Positions 10,962-23,330 of a stretch of 64,000 bases of DNA are shown here, piece by piece (within the stretch, counting starts at the first letter, position 1; every line of letters begins with the position of its first letter). Location of the stretch: assembly GCA_001465935.1 (NCBI GenBank), contig LNKV01000034.1:124001-188000 (forward strand), written 5' to 3'. The DNA is from Clarireedia homoeocarpa (lineage: Eukaryota; Ascomycota; Leotiomycetes; Helotiales; Rutstroemiaceae). A model generated the notes under the pieces. It was not told the origin of the DNA. It ran no database searches and saw only the letters and a program-made list of their open reading frames with translations. The position numbers and the translations under genes are program-made.

Positions 10962-12056
10962 CTTGGATCACAGACGCAAATTTCTTGGTTCTTGCAAGGA
11001 AGATAGAAGGAGCAGGTCTATTTGTAGGTAAAAACGTTAGATCGAGATAGGTTTGCGAGTGAGGGTGAACGAGGTACGATTAGAAGCAGGGGAGTATGAG
11101 GAAGCAAGAGGTGGAATGGTAGGATTCGACTTTTCAAGAAAGCGTAATCGATATCGATAAGCGCGAGCTCGAAGTCGTCGAAAGGCAAATGAGAAAACGA
11201 AGTGACAAGGAGCGATGAGGTCGCTCTTTGTCGATGTTCAGGTTCAGGTGTGGATGGTTGAGAATCGAGAGAAATACTAGCCGTACCGTTTGTGGGAGAT
11301 AAACAACTCAATGTCTCCCCTACAGTAACTGCTCGACGATGATGTCCTGGGACTGGGTTACTTCGAAAACCTTTGTATGAACCGAAGTCGCCGACGACAA
11401 CCGATCACTCGCTGATGGGTATGGAGCAAGTTGTGGACGAGAAACTATGAAAGAGCTTCTCCTTTCTTGTGTTTATTTTGTGAATTCCTTGTTGTGGCGC
11501 AAAGGTTCTATGCGATGAGGGACCAAGGCTGACTTTGTCGCAAGGCAGATAGCGACGATGAAGTCGATGTCGCGCGGGTCGAGCGGGTCGATCTTTATTT
11601 TGAATTAAATGAGTGTGTGAATGATACAGGGTACTGTGGCTTGTACTCTGTATATGTATGTGACGAGTTGTGGTCCCGGGTGGTTTGAAGAGCAGAAGAT
11701 GATTATTATTCTTCGGAAAATGGGTGGATGGGTGGGATGATGTAAATGGGTGGGGTAGGGGTTGGGTTGGGTTGCGAGGTTGAAGTAAATTTTGGAAGGG
11801 TTTTGGTTGGAGTTCGCAAAAAGTGAGGCAATTTACGAACAACCGCTAGCGCCAAAAGGATTCAGAAAAAATTGAAAGGTGCGAGGCAAGATTACTTTAT
11901 AGTAAGGCAGTAGCCATTGTAGAAGAAGGTCACCGTAGCGACGACCCGCTTTTATTGGATCCTCCGGCGCGTTGCACAGCCAATGAAAGCGAGGGATTCA
12001 TGCTTACCACGGCCTCTGAAACCCAAATAAAATAAGGGGAAGCCAGCACTAGAGGA

Positions 12057-12136
12057 TTTACTGCCATTTACTGCCATTTACACCCACCGATTTACGATTC
12101 TACCAGGAAACGGAGACGATTCTACCAGGAAGCGGA
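12057..12136. repeat. Short tandem duplications
   Basis: TTTACTGCCA occurs twice in tandem. It is followed by a ~22-bp unit beginning CGATTCTACCAGGAA, repeated with one or two differences. Confidence 0.7.
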
Positions 12137-12239
12137 AATCCTTAGCAACCCACGGTTGAGCGGTTCTTGGGGAAAAGACTAATACATAGTAGATACATAC
12201 GTGACATAGTAGATAACGCGTCGTCCGGTCGCCGGTCCA

Positions 12240-12462
12240 TCCACACTCGACACTACATACACCGCACTACACCACACTCGACATACACACCACCACACCA
12301 CACGACACTCTACATACACACCACACTCTACATACACACGACACTCTACACACACACGACACTCTACACACACACCACACCACACTCTACATACACACCG
12401 CCACACCACACCACACTCCACCTACACCTACACCACACACCACACACCACACCAATGCACCA
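12240..12462. repeat. CA-rich minisatellite
   Basis: About 220 bp of imperfect units such as CACACTCTACATACACAC and CACGACACTCTACA, interspersed with CACCACAC. It is almost free of G on the plus strand, giving a strong strand asymmetry. Confidence 0.8.
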
Positions 12463-13232
12463 CTTCTACACCCACCCTGGTACTGAATCAGACACTTGGT
12501 CCCCTTTTTTATACAGCACCGCTACCCAACCTACTTATCAGTTTCCCGTAGAACTGTGTGTTTGGGAGTCCTCGACAAAGTACAAAGTATTGATTCACCT
12601 GCTGTTCGGTTCGCTTCTTTTAATAGCCGTATCGAGCATGTACTATGTATGTCCTTCCGTACACCGTCCAGCTTGGTTCGCTGGGTGGCACGGCTATCGC
12701 AACCTCGTGCCATGAAAATTTGTGCAAATTTTCACGATTTTCATCATACTTGTACGATAAATGAAATATGAATGACGCTCCGCTGGCTCTCCGAGGGCCA
12801 CTGCCGTGGAGGCAGACTAAGACTTCCTTCCACTTACAACTAAACTAGATCCGTGGGTAGGAAGGCAATGGGAATGATGGTGACGACCAAAGGCAAGCAG
12901 GCGCGCAGGCAAGCAGGTATTCCCAGTCCAAGTATTGGAGGCGGAAATCCAAAGAAATGCAACCATTGGCTCGGTGATGCTTGCGCGATCCTAGCCCGCC
13001 CCCAATGGCAATGCTCATTTTCACAAATCAACCCTTTTCGTCTTGTTCATCCTGCCCCCCCCCCCCACCCAGTTCATTACTGTACTGTATCATCGGTACG
13101 AAGTACGAAGAAGCATCGACTGTACGAGGATCTCTTTACGACATAGTCCTGTCTACTTGTAGCGCCACGCTCGGATATTGGGCGCTGATGGTATCGCGAC
13201 TGGACTACTGGACTTGACCTCGTCCTCCCCTC

Positions 13233-13272
13233 AAAGCCAGCAGCGAATGAAGAAAGCCAGCAGCGAATGAAG
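13233..13272. repeat. Perfect 20-bp tandem duplication
   Basis: AAAGCCAGCAGCGAATGAAG occurs twice back to back with no difference. Confidence 0.85.
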
Positions 13273-13694
13273 GACTTGGCCGCTTTGTCAATAAAATGCA
13301 ATCAAACGATAACACTGTACAAAACACTGTACAAAGCACTGTACCAGGCATCCCGTACTGTACCTCCCTATCTATCTCCAGTCTTCTACTGCACTGCTAG
13401 TTGTACATACGCAAGTCTAAGTGCAGGTGCAAGTGCCAGTGTCAGTGTCATGAACAAGAAAGACAATCTGTCTTTTTCCTTCCTTCTCCGCTTCCTTTTC
13501 CTTCCTCTTTCCTCGTCTTCGCTTGCCTTTCTTCTTCTCGTCTTTGTCGCGGTGATCCAGGGCGCGCCCTTTGTCTCTATTGTGACCGTACTTATCATTT
13601 CTTCGTTTTTTGGCCACACACCCACTCACCCACTCACCCGCCCACTCGCCCACCCCATCCACTCATCCACACCACACCACACCCACTCACCACT

Positions 13695-13774
13695 TTTGTG
13701 CTATTGTGCTATTGTGCTATTGTGCTATTCTTGTGCTATTCTTGTGCTATTGTGCTTTTGTGCTTTTGTGCTGA
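13695..13774. repeat. TTGTGCTA minisatellite
   Basis: Units of TTGTGCTA, with TTCTTGTGCTA and TTGTGCTT variants, are repeated about nine times. Confidence 0.8.
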
Positions 13775-14498
13775 GCCTCGCGACTCAGCAATCAAATATT
13801 TATTTCTGTATTTGTTTATTTGTTTACATGCATAACAATGCACAATCCACGTACAACAACGCACAACACCTCACACCCTCACACAAAGACCTGCCTTCGT
13901 ACCAGAAATGCATAACAAGAAGGCTGAGATTCCAAAATCGGTTCTTCCGCTGGGGTTACACGACGTGCATTGTTTGCATAAGTTGGATATGACTCACTCC
14001 CTCACTTGATGCGAGCCACGGTAAAAAAGAAAATGGTAAGAATCGGAAGCCTGGAACGCCACAATATACAATCTCCGTTTTTCTGGTGCCAACCATCATC
14101 ATCATGACTAGGAGCCTTCATAGGAGCGAAGATGAAGATGGAGAAGAATATGACGCCCTCGGAAAAAACATAAAGACAAATAACTTGTATCGTGGTACGC
14201 GCATCTACCATACCATCATCGTCACCCATCCACAATCGAGCCGAGCATCGCCATGGCCCAGTCACTAATGAGCAGATTTTTTTCCGCCAAGCTTTGCGAC
14301 GGCGTCAATAATAGATTGAGTTAATTCTTCTGCGCCCGAGAATCAAGCTTTGCATACTTCTTACGCCAATTTCTTACGGCATTTTCTTATCAAGGGATGA
14401 CTTACTCATGCGCCCACCCACCAACTGCATCTTGCTAGGATATGCCCCCCCATCAATTCTAGAGCCTCGCTGCTCGTTTCCTCTTCCCCCACGATTTT

Positions 14499-14573
14499 AG
14501 TCCTAGAGAGTCCTAGAGAGTCCTAGAGAGTCCTGCTGGAGAGTCCTGCTGGAGAGTCCTAGAGAGTCCTAGT
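14499..14573. repeat. Two-unit minisatellite (AGTCCTAGAG / AGTCCTGCTGGAG)
   Basis: Ten-base units AGTCCTAGAG alternate with a 13-base variant that carries an extra GCTGG step. Two of the long variants lie between blocks of the short unit. Confidence 0.85.
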
Positions 14574-16960
14574 AATAACTTACTTGGAGCGCTGCTATTT
14601 GACGCCGCATTGGCGCCGCCATACTAGTATCGTTATTCACATGCCAGACAAGTCAAATTTTTTCGGCCGCATCGTGGATGATCATCACTACAAGCAGTTA
14701 TCTTTCTATCAGCTCAGTCACCCTCCCACCATCTCATATTTCAATTCAACTCTACTTCGTAGAACAACCCCGAATATTTCTTCTGTCATAAGTGTCATGA
14801 GTAACCCGGGCAAGAGGCTTTGAAGAGTCAGGATTCAACCGAAATTGTGGCACACGGGTGAGATGATGATCGTCGTACGCAGTACACGGGCGGCATCAAC
14901 GGCCTCAACAGAATCTCGTAGGATTCCAAATCGAATGCATCTCGATACACGGCAATACCCCGAGACAACCGTCCAAAAATTACGAAACATAAAGGCTTCA
15001 CAACAGCGTACATTTCGAATGCGCGACGACGGGAACAGTGACGATTCCGTGTATAATGACCGAAGAGTCTCGAATGAACTACGTCCGCCATGAACCACGA
15101 GCCTCGAGATGACCGAGTAGTATCTATGGGTATTAGCGTACGACCTTGTCCTTGTGCTCTGTCCTACAAGCCAGATCTGGAGCTGAGCAAGGCTGGCAGC
15201 CTTTTCGTGCAGCTCCAATTTCGACTTGCATCTTTTACGTCGTACGTCGGCATGGCAATAGCTGGCTTCTGTCCCAGGAAAATAGATCGCACGGAGATCT
15301 AGCCATAAGTAAGGCCGAACTGCGGAGACTTACGTCAATCAAAGTGCTTTATCGGATTTGAGGGTGTCGCATAACATACACCCACCTAATTCTTTTGTAC
15401 GCAGCTGATCAGCCCCTTTGGCTTAAAATATTACTTGCAAAAGTTTGCAATCAATAGTTAGGCAACATGATGATACAACAATCATCGATCAATCCTGGGA
15501 AAATAAATCTGGTCCTTTATTCATAGCTATGCTGGACACAAAACAACAAGCACGTAATGGATTGGTCAAGGCAGGAGCTTTATTGTGCCGAGCGCTGGTA
15601 TTGAAATGTCCCAGGCTTTCAACCAAATTTATGAAGACACACGTTTTTTCCTTGATGCTTGGCTCTTCTATCTCGCTTTCCCACTCTTGTTGCACAATTC
15701 GCACGCACCATTTTCATCCTCACAACAAACCTCATGCCTCACAATTCTGTAGTCGAAATTTTTGTTCTTGGGAACCCATCTTGCCATAGGTATCTTTTCC
15801 TATCTATTTGCTCGAGCATTGAATACTCTGCACTCTGCGGGTATAATCACTATGGACACACTGATATACCCTTGGAGGAAGTCAGATCAATGTACCCTTG
15901 GAATATCTGGCTTTGACATTTTCATGGATATTTCCCAGCAGTTTAGAGATATCACAGCAGAAGTTCTCCCAAGCTGGCCCTGCCGTCATGCCAGGACCAT
16001 TTGATTACTGGGGGAAAAAAAAAAAGGCAGACGTTTCGGCGGAAGAATGGGGAACAGCTTGCTAACAACATCCTCTGTTGTAGTAATCTGTTATCCGCTG
16101 TGAATTCGGAGTCCAATGGTCCATTCATTTATGGCAGTTTGCTCGGTACTGTTTAAGGAATCTGTGGTGAATAGGCCCCTTTCCAGAAGCTGCAACTATC
16201 TTTAACACTCTGCAGGATAATGATAATACTTGGAATTGAAGAGTCGTTACAAGGTAGACTCTGATAGTTCCTGGGCATACAAGATTGGTGAGTGATAGTT
16301 GAGATGGACTCAACAATATATGATTCTGTTTTGGTACAAGCTTGAATAGTATGTAAGTATTTCAAGTCAAATCAATCCTACGCCATTGATTTGAAAAGGA
16401 CAAAAAGCGGTGAACGCCGAGATGCCGAAGATGAGTGGGCTATGCGACAACGACTGCAGAGTAGCTTCCAAGAACAAGAATACTGAAGTGCCCTAACAAT
16501 CGACGACAATCATAATGATGAGCATAGTGGTTGTCTTGGCATCGACTCAGTTCGGGATCCCACTCTTTACATGGTACTTTTCTTTTACATGCTACTACAA
16601 TGACGAAGAAACATCTCGGTGATCATTGAACCATGGCGAGAACAACGTAAAAGTATTTACGGGGTATGCAAATGACACAAGCCATCTGGAAAATTAAATA
16701 TGATCGGTTCGTGTTCCTTGTCGGTGGAAGTGCGGGGGATACGGGGATTGCGGGGATGCACTAATCAACCGGCTTCGCCCACGGTAAGTCTACATTGTGA
16801 GTGGAGCTCCACTCTTGTAAAGTCTTCCTTTCGGTCTCGGAGGAAATTGTAGCGGCGCGGCGAGCCCTGTATGTAGATATAGTTTCGTTCGAATCATCTG
16901 TTTTCGACTCTTTTCCTTGTGCTCGAGAAAGGCAATACATCGCTATCCTCCAGTGAAAAG

Positions 16961-18915
16961 ATGCATCTCCATAGTCGAATCTCATGGTGCATGTTCATCG
17001 GGGTTGTTAGTTGTACGAAGTAAGCTCACCCTCCTTCTGGAAGACCTCGATTGACTCTAATAGCATTGTAAAACCTTCTGGTATCTATGTTGGAGATCAA
17101 CCAAGTCCTTCAACTGTGCCAGGGTGTCAATCGTTTACATTGAATGAGGTTGGTCAAATAGCGACTATTGACTACGGCGAAGAACGAGCAGGGCATCCTT
17201 ATTTCGATGTATCATCACTTGACAACCCAGTTCAGATCGAAGTCAAGTACACGGAACCATTTGATGGTCTAAATAATGTGTACTCTGACGGGCCATACCC
17301 CTTTTCAAGCAGTCTGGCTAATACTTTCCGCGTGGAAACTTTCAACATTACAGGAACCGGGTCATTCCAATCATACTTCATACAAGGTGGTCAGAGATGG
17401 CAATCAATCCGCTTATTGACAGCCGGCAATGTCTCATTTAGCAGTGTTGGCTTCGTCTCTTCTGTTGATACACCAGATGTTGATCAGTTACCTGGGTATT
17501 TTAAATGCTCAAATGATGCGTATAATGAGATCTGGAAACTTGGAGCAAGAGCTGTTTCTGCTGCATGCGTCAATCCTGGGACACAAACACAAGTCTGGGA
17601 TGTTACAGAAGAGGGTGCTTATATTAGAGGCCAAGCACCTTCAGTCTCTGCGGCTGGTTACGGCTACGTTGATTATAGGCTGAACTTCACTACGAAAATC
17701 ATCCGTGGAGGAAGCGGGTGGGCTGTTTCGAAGTTACCTGATTTGAATAATGGGTTACAGATGCTCCTGGTCTCTGATCTACCTGAAGCTACGACCTTTG
17801 TCAATATGAATAGATCTCTTACAACTCCGAATTCTATCGCGTTGGCATATGGCACAAGTTTTGTCAACCAAACAACTCTGCCGTCCTACTATATTGGCAC
17901 TTTCCCTACTCCATTCACTATCACCGAAGGAGAATGGTACACCATAACCAGCAGCATTTTTAACGGCACTCAACTATCCACCTCGATCAACGGGCAACAA
18001 ATCTTCAACATCTCCCTAACGGACTATGGCATCTCTCTTGACTGCGCCCGTTGTTCCTCCTATGCCCTCGGTCAAGGGTCCTTTGGTTTCGGTCCCTGGC
18101 AAGACCAGATCGCCCTTGTGAAAGACGTATCTATCACCTCCCTCATCAACAACACTGTACTGTACCAAAACCCCATGACATCCTCTTCCATTCTCGAAGA
18201 ATTCGGTGTCGCAACTAATACAGCAAACGCATGTCTCGATGGTGCTAAACGCGACCGGCTTGTCTGGCTTGGTGATTTCTACCACACGACGCAGATTATT
18301 GCTTCCACAACTGCCCGCAGCGACCATGTACTCGGCACACTCGAATGGCTCCAAGAATGGCAAATCGCCGACGGAGAAATGGCTATTGACCCAGCGCTAG
18401 GATACAACGCAACATATAAAGCCCTCCAAGCACCAGCCGGCGTCTTTGGACTACCCGACTACCAAATCCTAGGCGTAGCCGCTTTCACCGAGTGGTTCAA
18501 ACTCACCCGCGATACACAAATCGCAGCTAAACTCTGGCCCGGCTTGAAGAAAACGCTAGAATTCATCATAAAAAATATCTCACCATCCAATAACCTCTCC
18601 CAGATCGACGGTTTTATCGGCCCCGCTAACGGAACCGCCACCTCCGCTGCAACAGTGCAAGCGCTTCTCGGCGCTGCCGTCTGTGCCGATGCACTCAATG
18701 ATACTACCGCCGCAAGCACCTATCGTAACATCGCTGCTCGCGTGGGTGATGCTATTAACGCGCTGCTGTGGAATGAGGAGGCGGGTGTGTATTCATATTC
18801 GATTGCTTCGAGGGGGAATTACTCGGTGAATGATATTGCGTTTTCGATAACGTCGGGGGTGGCTTTTGCTTCCTCTCCCACTTCCAACACAACTTCATTC
18901 AACTCTACCACTCCT

Positions 18916-18955
<40 letters not shown>

Positions 18956-19701
18956 CCACAACCACAACCACAACCAGCCCAACCCAAAACAAAACCTCCT
19001 CCCTCCTCCGTGCCCTCTCTGCCCTCAAACTCAGCCCCGGCTTCCAAGACAGCACACTCCTCGATCCCGCCGCCCCAAGCACATCTCTCTCGCCCAACAC
19101 CAACGGATTCCTGCTCGCGGCGCTGGCGCATCCGAAGGTTAACGCGGTGGCGGAGGGGCGGTATCTCCTTGAGAATCTGTGGGGGCGCATGATTGCGGAT
19201 GAGCGGGGGACGTATTCGGGCGCGAGCTGGGAGTACGTGGGGAAGGACGATGCGGACGGGGAACAAGGCGGGCCCGGGCTAGGCCTGTTTACGAGCTTGA
19301 GTCATCCGTGGGGCGGGGCGCCGAGCTATGTGTTGGGGAGATGGGTGCTGGGGGTTGGGGTGGGGGAGGGGGAGGGGGAGGGAAAGGGGGACTGGGCGGT
19401 TCGGCCGGCGGTGGAGGGATTCGGGGTGCGCTGGGCGAGGGGGAGGGTGCCGATGGGGTTGGGGCGGTTGGAGGTGGAGTGGAAGTTGAGTGGCGAGGGG
19501 AATAAAACGCTAACAATTACAGTTAATGCGCCGGAGGGAACAAAGGGGGTAGTCGGGTTAGCGGGGGTGCAGGATCTAGGGGAGTGGTATGTAGATGGGA
19601 AGGTGAAGGTGAAGGGTCGAGGCGGGGAAGCGGTCGAGGTAGGCGGTGGGAAGAGCGAGGTTGTTTTTTCCGGATTTGACGTGCGTGCGTTGGGGGGTTG
19701 A
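16961..19701 (+). CDS. Secreted alpha-L-rhamnosidase, GH78
   Basis: Proposed exons 16961-17019 and 17064-19701; 898 residues. The first exon encodes a short signal-peptide-like start (MHLHSRISWCMFIGVVS). The 44-nt intron has a GTAAGC donor and a TTGAC branch 9 nt before its AG. The middle carries the GH78 hallmark CLDGAKRDRLVWLGD at about residues 407-421, with catalytic acidic residues of the (alpha/alpha)6 barrel, and later GASWEYVG and SLSHPWGGAPSYVL. Between the N-terminal beta domain and the barrel, about residues 225-400, lies a beta-rich segment resembling a ConA/laminin-G-like insert. A run of ~20 threonines interrupts the barrel near residue 640. It should release terminal rhamnose from plant cell-wall or flavonoid glycosides outside the cell. 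The 5' end is the weak point: no ATG exists in frame without splicing. Confidence 0.82.
18915..18974 (+). repeat. In-frame ACA microsatellite coding for polythreonine
   Basis: (ACA)n/(ACC ACA)n runs for about 60 bp inside the rhamnosidase. The frame gives about 20 threonines followed by SPTQNKTSS. Length changes by whole units would keep the frame. Confidence 0.9.
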
Positions 19702-19916
19702 GTGTGTAAGTGGGAGCGAGCGAGCGAGACATGGTTAAATAAATATACACACAACTACTAGTAGTACATCTCATATCTCATATCTCATATTATCCCAATC
19801 CCAATCCCTTCATACCTATCTATTTACAGCAAACTACACTACAGCAGTGAGTGAGTGAGTGAGTGAGTGAGTGAGTGATTTCTCGTCTGAAACCAACCAC
19901 TCACCCTCACTCTCTC

Positions 19917-19950
<34 letters not shown>

Positions 19951-20210
19951 ATTAGAGGTTGTGCGAAAACCACCAAAGTTGGATTTGGACCGGAAATCGG
20001 TATGTGTCTGGGGGAAAAAAAGGAGCCTCTGGAGCTTTCGTGTTTTCGTGTGTATGTGTGTGTGAGAGTGAGAGAGAGATATATATATATATGTGAAGGT
20101 GTGTGCTGTTTACATTATTGTCCCATCACATAATTTCCCCATCATTTCATTATCCATTAAATGGTATGTACACATATATACATCACTCATTCTATATATC
20201 CAAACAACAT
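19702..20210. other. Convergent intergenic region with homopolymer and tetranucleotide repeats
   Basis: About 0.5 kb between the rhamnosidase and the MCT-like transporter. It contains a (GTGA)n run at about 19848-19878, 27 A residues at 19921-19947 and a short TA run near 20080-20092. No gene seen. Confidence 0.6.
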
Positions 20211-21802
20211 CTACACCCGTCTCAAAACCCACAGCCCCCGCGTAGCTTTCTTAACACTCTCCGTCCTCGTCAACTGTCTCCTGATCGGTCCCTCACCATC
20301 ATTCTCTTGCTTCTCCATCTTCAATTCCTTTTCTCTTTCCCTCCTAACCTCATCCTCATCTCTCACCTCCTTCTCCCTATTCCCCTCCCCCTCCATCAAC
20401 CCCTCCAACTCCCTAACCTTCCACGCCCTCACTCCCCACATACACACCGCCCCACCCATATACATACACCCTGCGAAAACCTGTGCATGCAAATAAACAT
20501 TCCCCGAGCTTGCCCTCAACTGCAACCCTATCGGTTCCGAAAACGTACACGGCAGGACAAGTACAATCCACGTAATACTCAATGCCGACGGCAGCATCTT
20601 CAACCCGACAACCTCCGCACCCACCGGCGCGATCGTCGCCCAGAAAGTCCCGGATACGGTGCCGACGATCAGAGCAAAGAAGATGAGCACGCCATACGAT
20701 TTGGCAAAGATCCAGATCACGAGACAGAAGAGCCCCGCGAGGAAGGTACATGTACCTGCCATGTTGATGCGGCCTGAGGCGTCGGAGAAATAGCCTACGA
20801 AGGGACGACCCATGCCTTGGCCGAGGTTGAGGAGTGCGCCGATGACGGATCCTTGTTGCGCGGAGAGGCCGATGCTTCGCGCGTAATTTGGGAGGGAAAA
20901 TAGGAGGACGATGTAGCCGAGCATACTAAAGAAACCCCAGCCGAGCATTAGGATGAATTCGATTCGTTTGAATAATTGGAAGTCGAATGCCATTTGTACA
21001 GATCCAATGGCTTTGTTGCGATCTCGGACTAGGATTGTGCAGATGACGTTTACGGTGAATGCTAGGATGGCCAGAACTCGAAATGCCCATCCTAACCCGA
21101 TGGATTGAATCATTGCGTTTGTCCCCAAGGAATATATTAGACCTCCTAAACCACTTCCTGCGGTGCCTATACTATTGGCGAAGGATCGACGTTTGGAAAA
21201 CCATTGTGGCACAACTCCAACACTACCAACGAAGAGGAATCCCATTCCAAATCCAAAAGCTACACCTTGTGAAAGAAATAGATGCCATATTCGATATGCA
21301 AAAGATGCGCCGAGAAGTCCTGCTGTCTCGAGCAGAATTCCAACAGATAGTGTGGCTTGTGTTCCAAAATTTCGTGTGCATATTGTTGCTACAGGTGCGA
21401 CGAAGAGAGCGAGGGAAATCGATAGACCGCCAACAAAGGCATATTCAAGGGAGGTTGCGCCGGGAAAGGTGTTACTCGATAGGTAGTGGGAGAGGAAGAT
21501 GCCGTAAGACTGGGAAGTTGTTAGCATGTGGAAACTTCAAAGAGACTTGAAAGACTCACACTGTTCACACCCCAAGTATGTGCGTTGATCAGGAATACGC
21601 ATGCGACACAAACCCATCCATACCCACCATCGGGGGGTTCATCCACTACCTGAGGTTGCTCCAATTGCTTCTCGCCACCAGTAGTTTGCTCGGATCCATC
21701 TGGCAATATTGTGTTGTCGGAAGATTTCTCTGAGCTGTCTGCCATATGTGCATGGCCAATGCTAAACTCCTCGTTCGCTGTGCCGTGATCATTGGCGCTC
21801 AT
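20211..21802 (-). CDS. Monocarboxylate-type MFS transporter (MCT family)
   Basis: Two exons on the minus strand, 21560-21802 and 20211-21509, joined across a 50-nt intron (GTGAGT donor, GCTAAC branch); 513 residues. After an acidic ~55-residue cytoplasmic tail comes the MCT signature PPDGGYGWVCVACVFLIN at helix 1, then TWGVNSSYGIFLSHYL, which is built exactly across the splice junction. Twelve membrane segments can be read, with VVPQWFSKRRSFANSIGTAGSGLGG after helix 4 and a long charged C-terminal tail rich in Glu/Arg/Lys. Fungal members resemble yeast Mch proteins and transport organic acids or related solutes; some are attached to metabolite clusters. The substrate is not predictable. Convergent with the rhamnosidase. 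Confidence 0.9.
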
Positions 21803-22818
21803 GACTCTCGCCGTTTATGCACAGTGTATCTTAAGGTAAAATATACAATATTGCGCAATGGTAGAATACATGAGAAAAGAAGTAATATGTACGATTGAGA
21901 AAGCAACAACTCAATGGAATAATAGAAGCATGATTAGGAAAGAAGCATGATTAGAAAATGACCTACCAACCGGCTACTCTCCTACGATGATGAGTTTCTA
22001 TTGATGAGTAAAGACGTAGATCTTTAGCCAGCGAAAGCTTTTGGTCCTGTTAGGTCGAGTTCGTTCCCCGCAAAGCTCAGAGCTTGGTAACGGGAATAAC
22101 GCCTTTCTGTCGAAAGTCTGGCTACACCCGAAGGTCGACTTTTGCCGACTACCAATCATGATGGGCGAGGAGGAAGAAGTTGTGGATACTCCTTCTTTGC
22201 GGTTTTGTATTGTATCGCAGAGGTGATGGAGATGGAGATGGAGATGGAGAATGAGAATCTGGGAACATATTTAACCTACCTCGGCAAGGATCGATTGAGG
22301 ATATATTTGTGGTTGTGATGCAGCCGGCGAGGGAGGGTGCAAGGAAAAGAGCAGAGGGAGAGGGCGAGGGAGAGGAGAAGCACAGTAAAGAGTGAGGCTA
22401 CTGTAGCAGATTCTGCGACTCTGCTGCTGGCATAGCAAGTTGATGGTGCAAGCTCCGTATGCGTTTTTCACCCCCCTTGGCGGATCAGACCGATGTTGAG
22501 GATATTGAGGATGTTGAGCGTGCAATTGGGCGGGCAATTGGGCGGAAGGAAGGTTGCGCTCCGAACTCGGTTCGCACGTGTCACTAATCCGGACCTTGAA
22601 TCGCCTGGGGATCTGTGATGTGTTTCTGCAGGTTGCACCCCTTGGAGCTCACCAAATTCCCCATTTATTTCCTACTGGAGTTACCTGCAGAGGACCGACT
22701 GTACCAAGGTTGGGCAAAGAGTGGAAAATGAAGAGGGAGAAAAGGGGATCGATCAATTGAGATTGGGATTGGGATTCAGATTTCATTTATTCTAGAATCT
22801 TCATCGGAATTGAGGATA

Positions 22819-22903
22819 ACATACGTGAGGATAACATACAACGTATAACATACAACATATAACATACAACATACAACATATAACATACAACATATAACAT
22901 GCA
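22819..22903. repeat. ATAACATACAAC minisatellite
   Basis: About six to seven imperfect copies of ATAACATACAAC, with ATATAACATACAAC variants. It lies about 690 bp before the LIM gene start. Confidence 0.85.
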
Positions 22904-23127
22904 ACTCGGTCTTGCATACCAGGGCATCGTGGCTCGTAGCTCGTGGCTAATCTTTTGCTGTGTTGCCGAGCCGACACGCTTAGTTCCAGCCAATTGTTGA
23001 CGTTGCCCACGATAAAAGATAAACCCAACCAAAGAGAAATGCTTCCTTCGGCTCTTGCGTAGGAAAGAACCACAGGAACCACAAGAACCACCTCAGTGTA
23101 CAGACTGAGTGGTACTGACTCACTTTC

Positions 23128-23330
23128 TCACTCACTCCTTGTTCTCCTCTTCTTCTCTTCTCCTCTCTTCTCTTCTCTTCTCCTCTCCTCTCCTCTCCTC
23201 TCCTCCTCTCTCCCTCTCCTCTCCTCAATCCTTCTCCTTCTCCTCCCCTCACCTATATCATATTGTTATTATCACATCCCGTCGCTTGCCGTCCTTCTTT
23301 TGCATCTTCTCTTTTGTTGTTGATAAACAT
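23128..23330 (+). promoter_or_regulatory. Pyrimidine-rich promoter tract of the LIM gene
   Basis: A ~200-bp run of TCTC/TCCTC repeats on the coding strand, ending about 260 bp before the LIM start codon. CT-rich blocks of this kind commonly mark core promoters of highly or constitutively expressed fungal genes. No TATA element was identified. Confidence 0.5.

Larger units (their letters stand above)
10962..16960. other. 6-kb gene desert rich in simple repeats
   Basis: No convincing gene in about 6 kb. The first ~1 kb is the TBP promoter and leader. Several minisatellites follow (listed separately), along with C-rich and CA-rich tracts. The longest open frame, 241 codons at 13267-13992, is driven by low-complexity CT/CA sequence and has no domain. 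Base composition is not strongly AT-rich, so this does not look like a RIP-degraded transposon. Two copies of TACGAAGTA (13097, 14753) fall here. Confidence 0.55.

Noticed and set aside
12240..12462. CRISPR-like or telomere-like array
   Set aside because: Units are contiguous without unique spacers and do not match the fungal telomere repeat; it is a minisatellite.
13267..13992. 241-codon open frame on the plus strand
   Set aside because: Driven by CT- and CA-rich low-complexity sequence and the TTGTGCTA minisatellite; no domain and no coding-like codon use.
18819..19774. Several minus-strand and alternative-frame ORFs with poly-Val, poly-Gln or Pro runs
   Set aside because: Shadows of the rhamnosidase microsatellite and its GC-rich 3' end.
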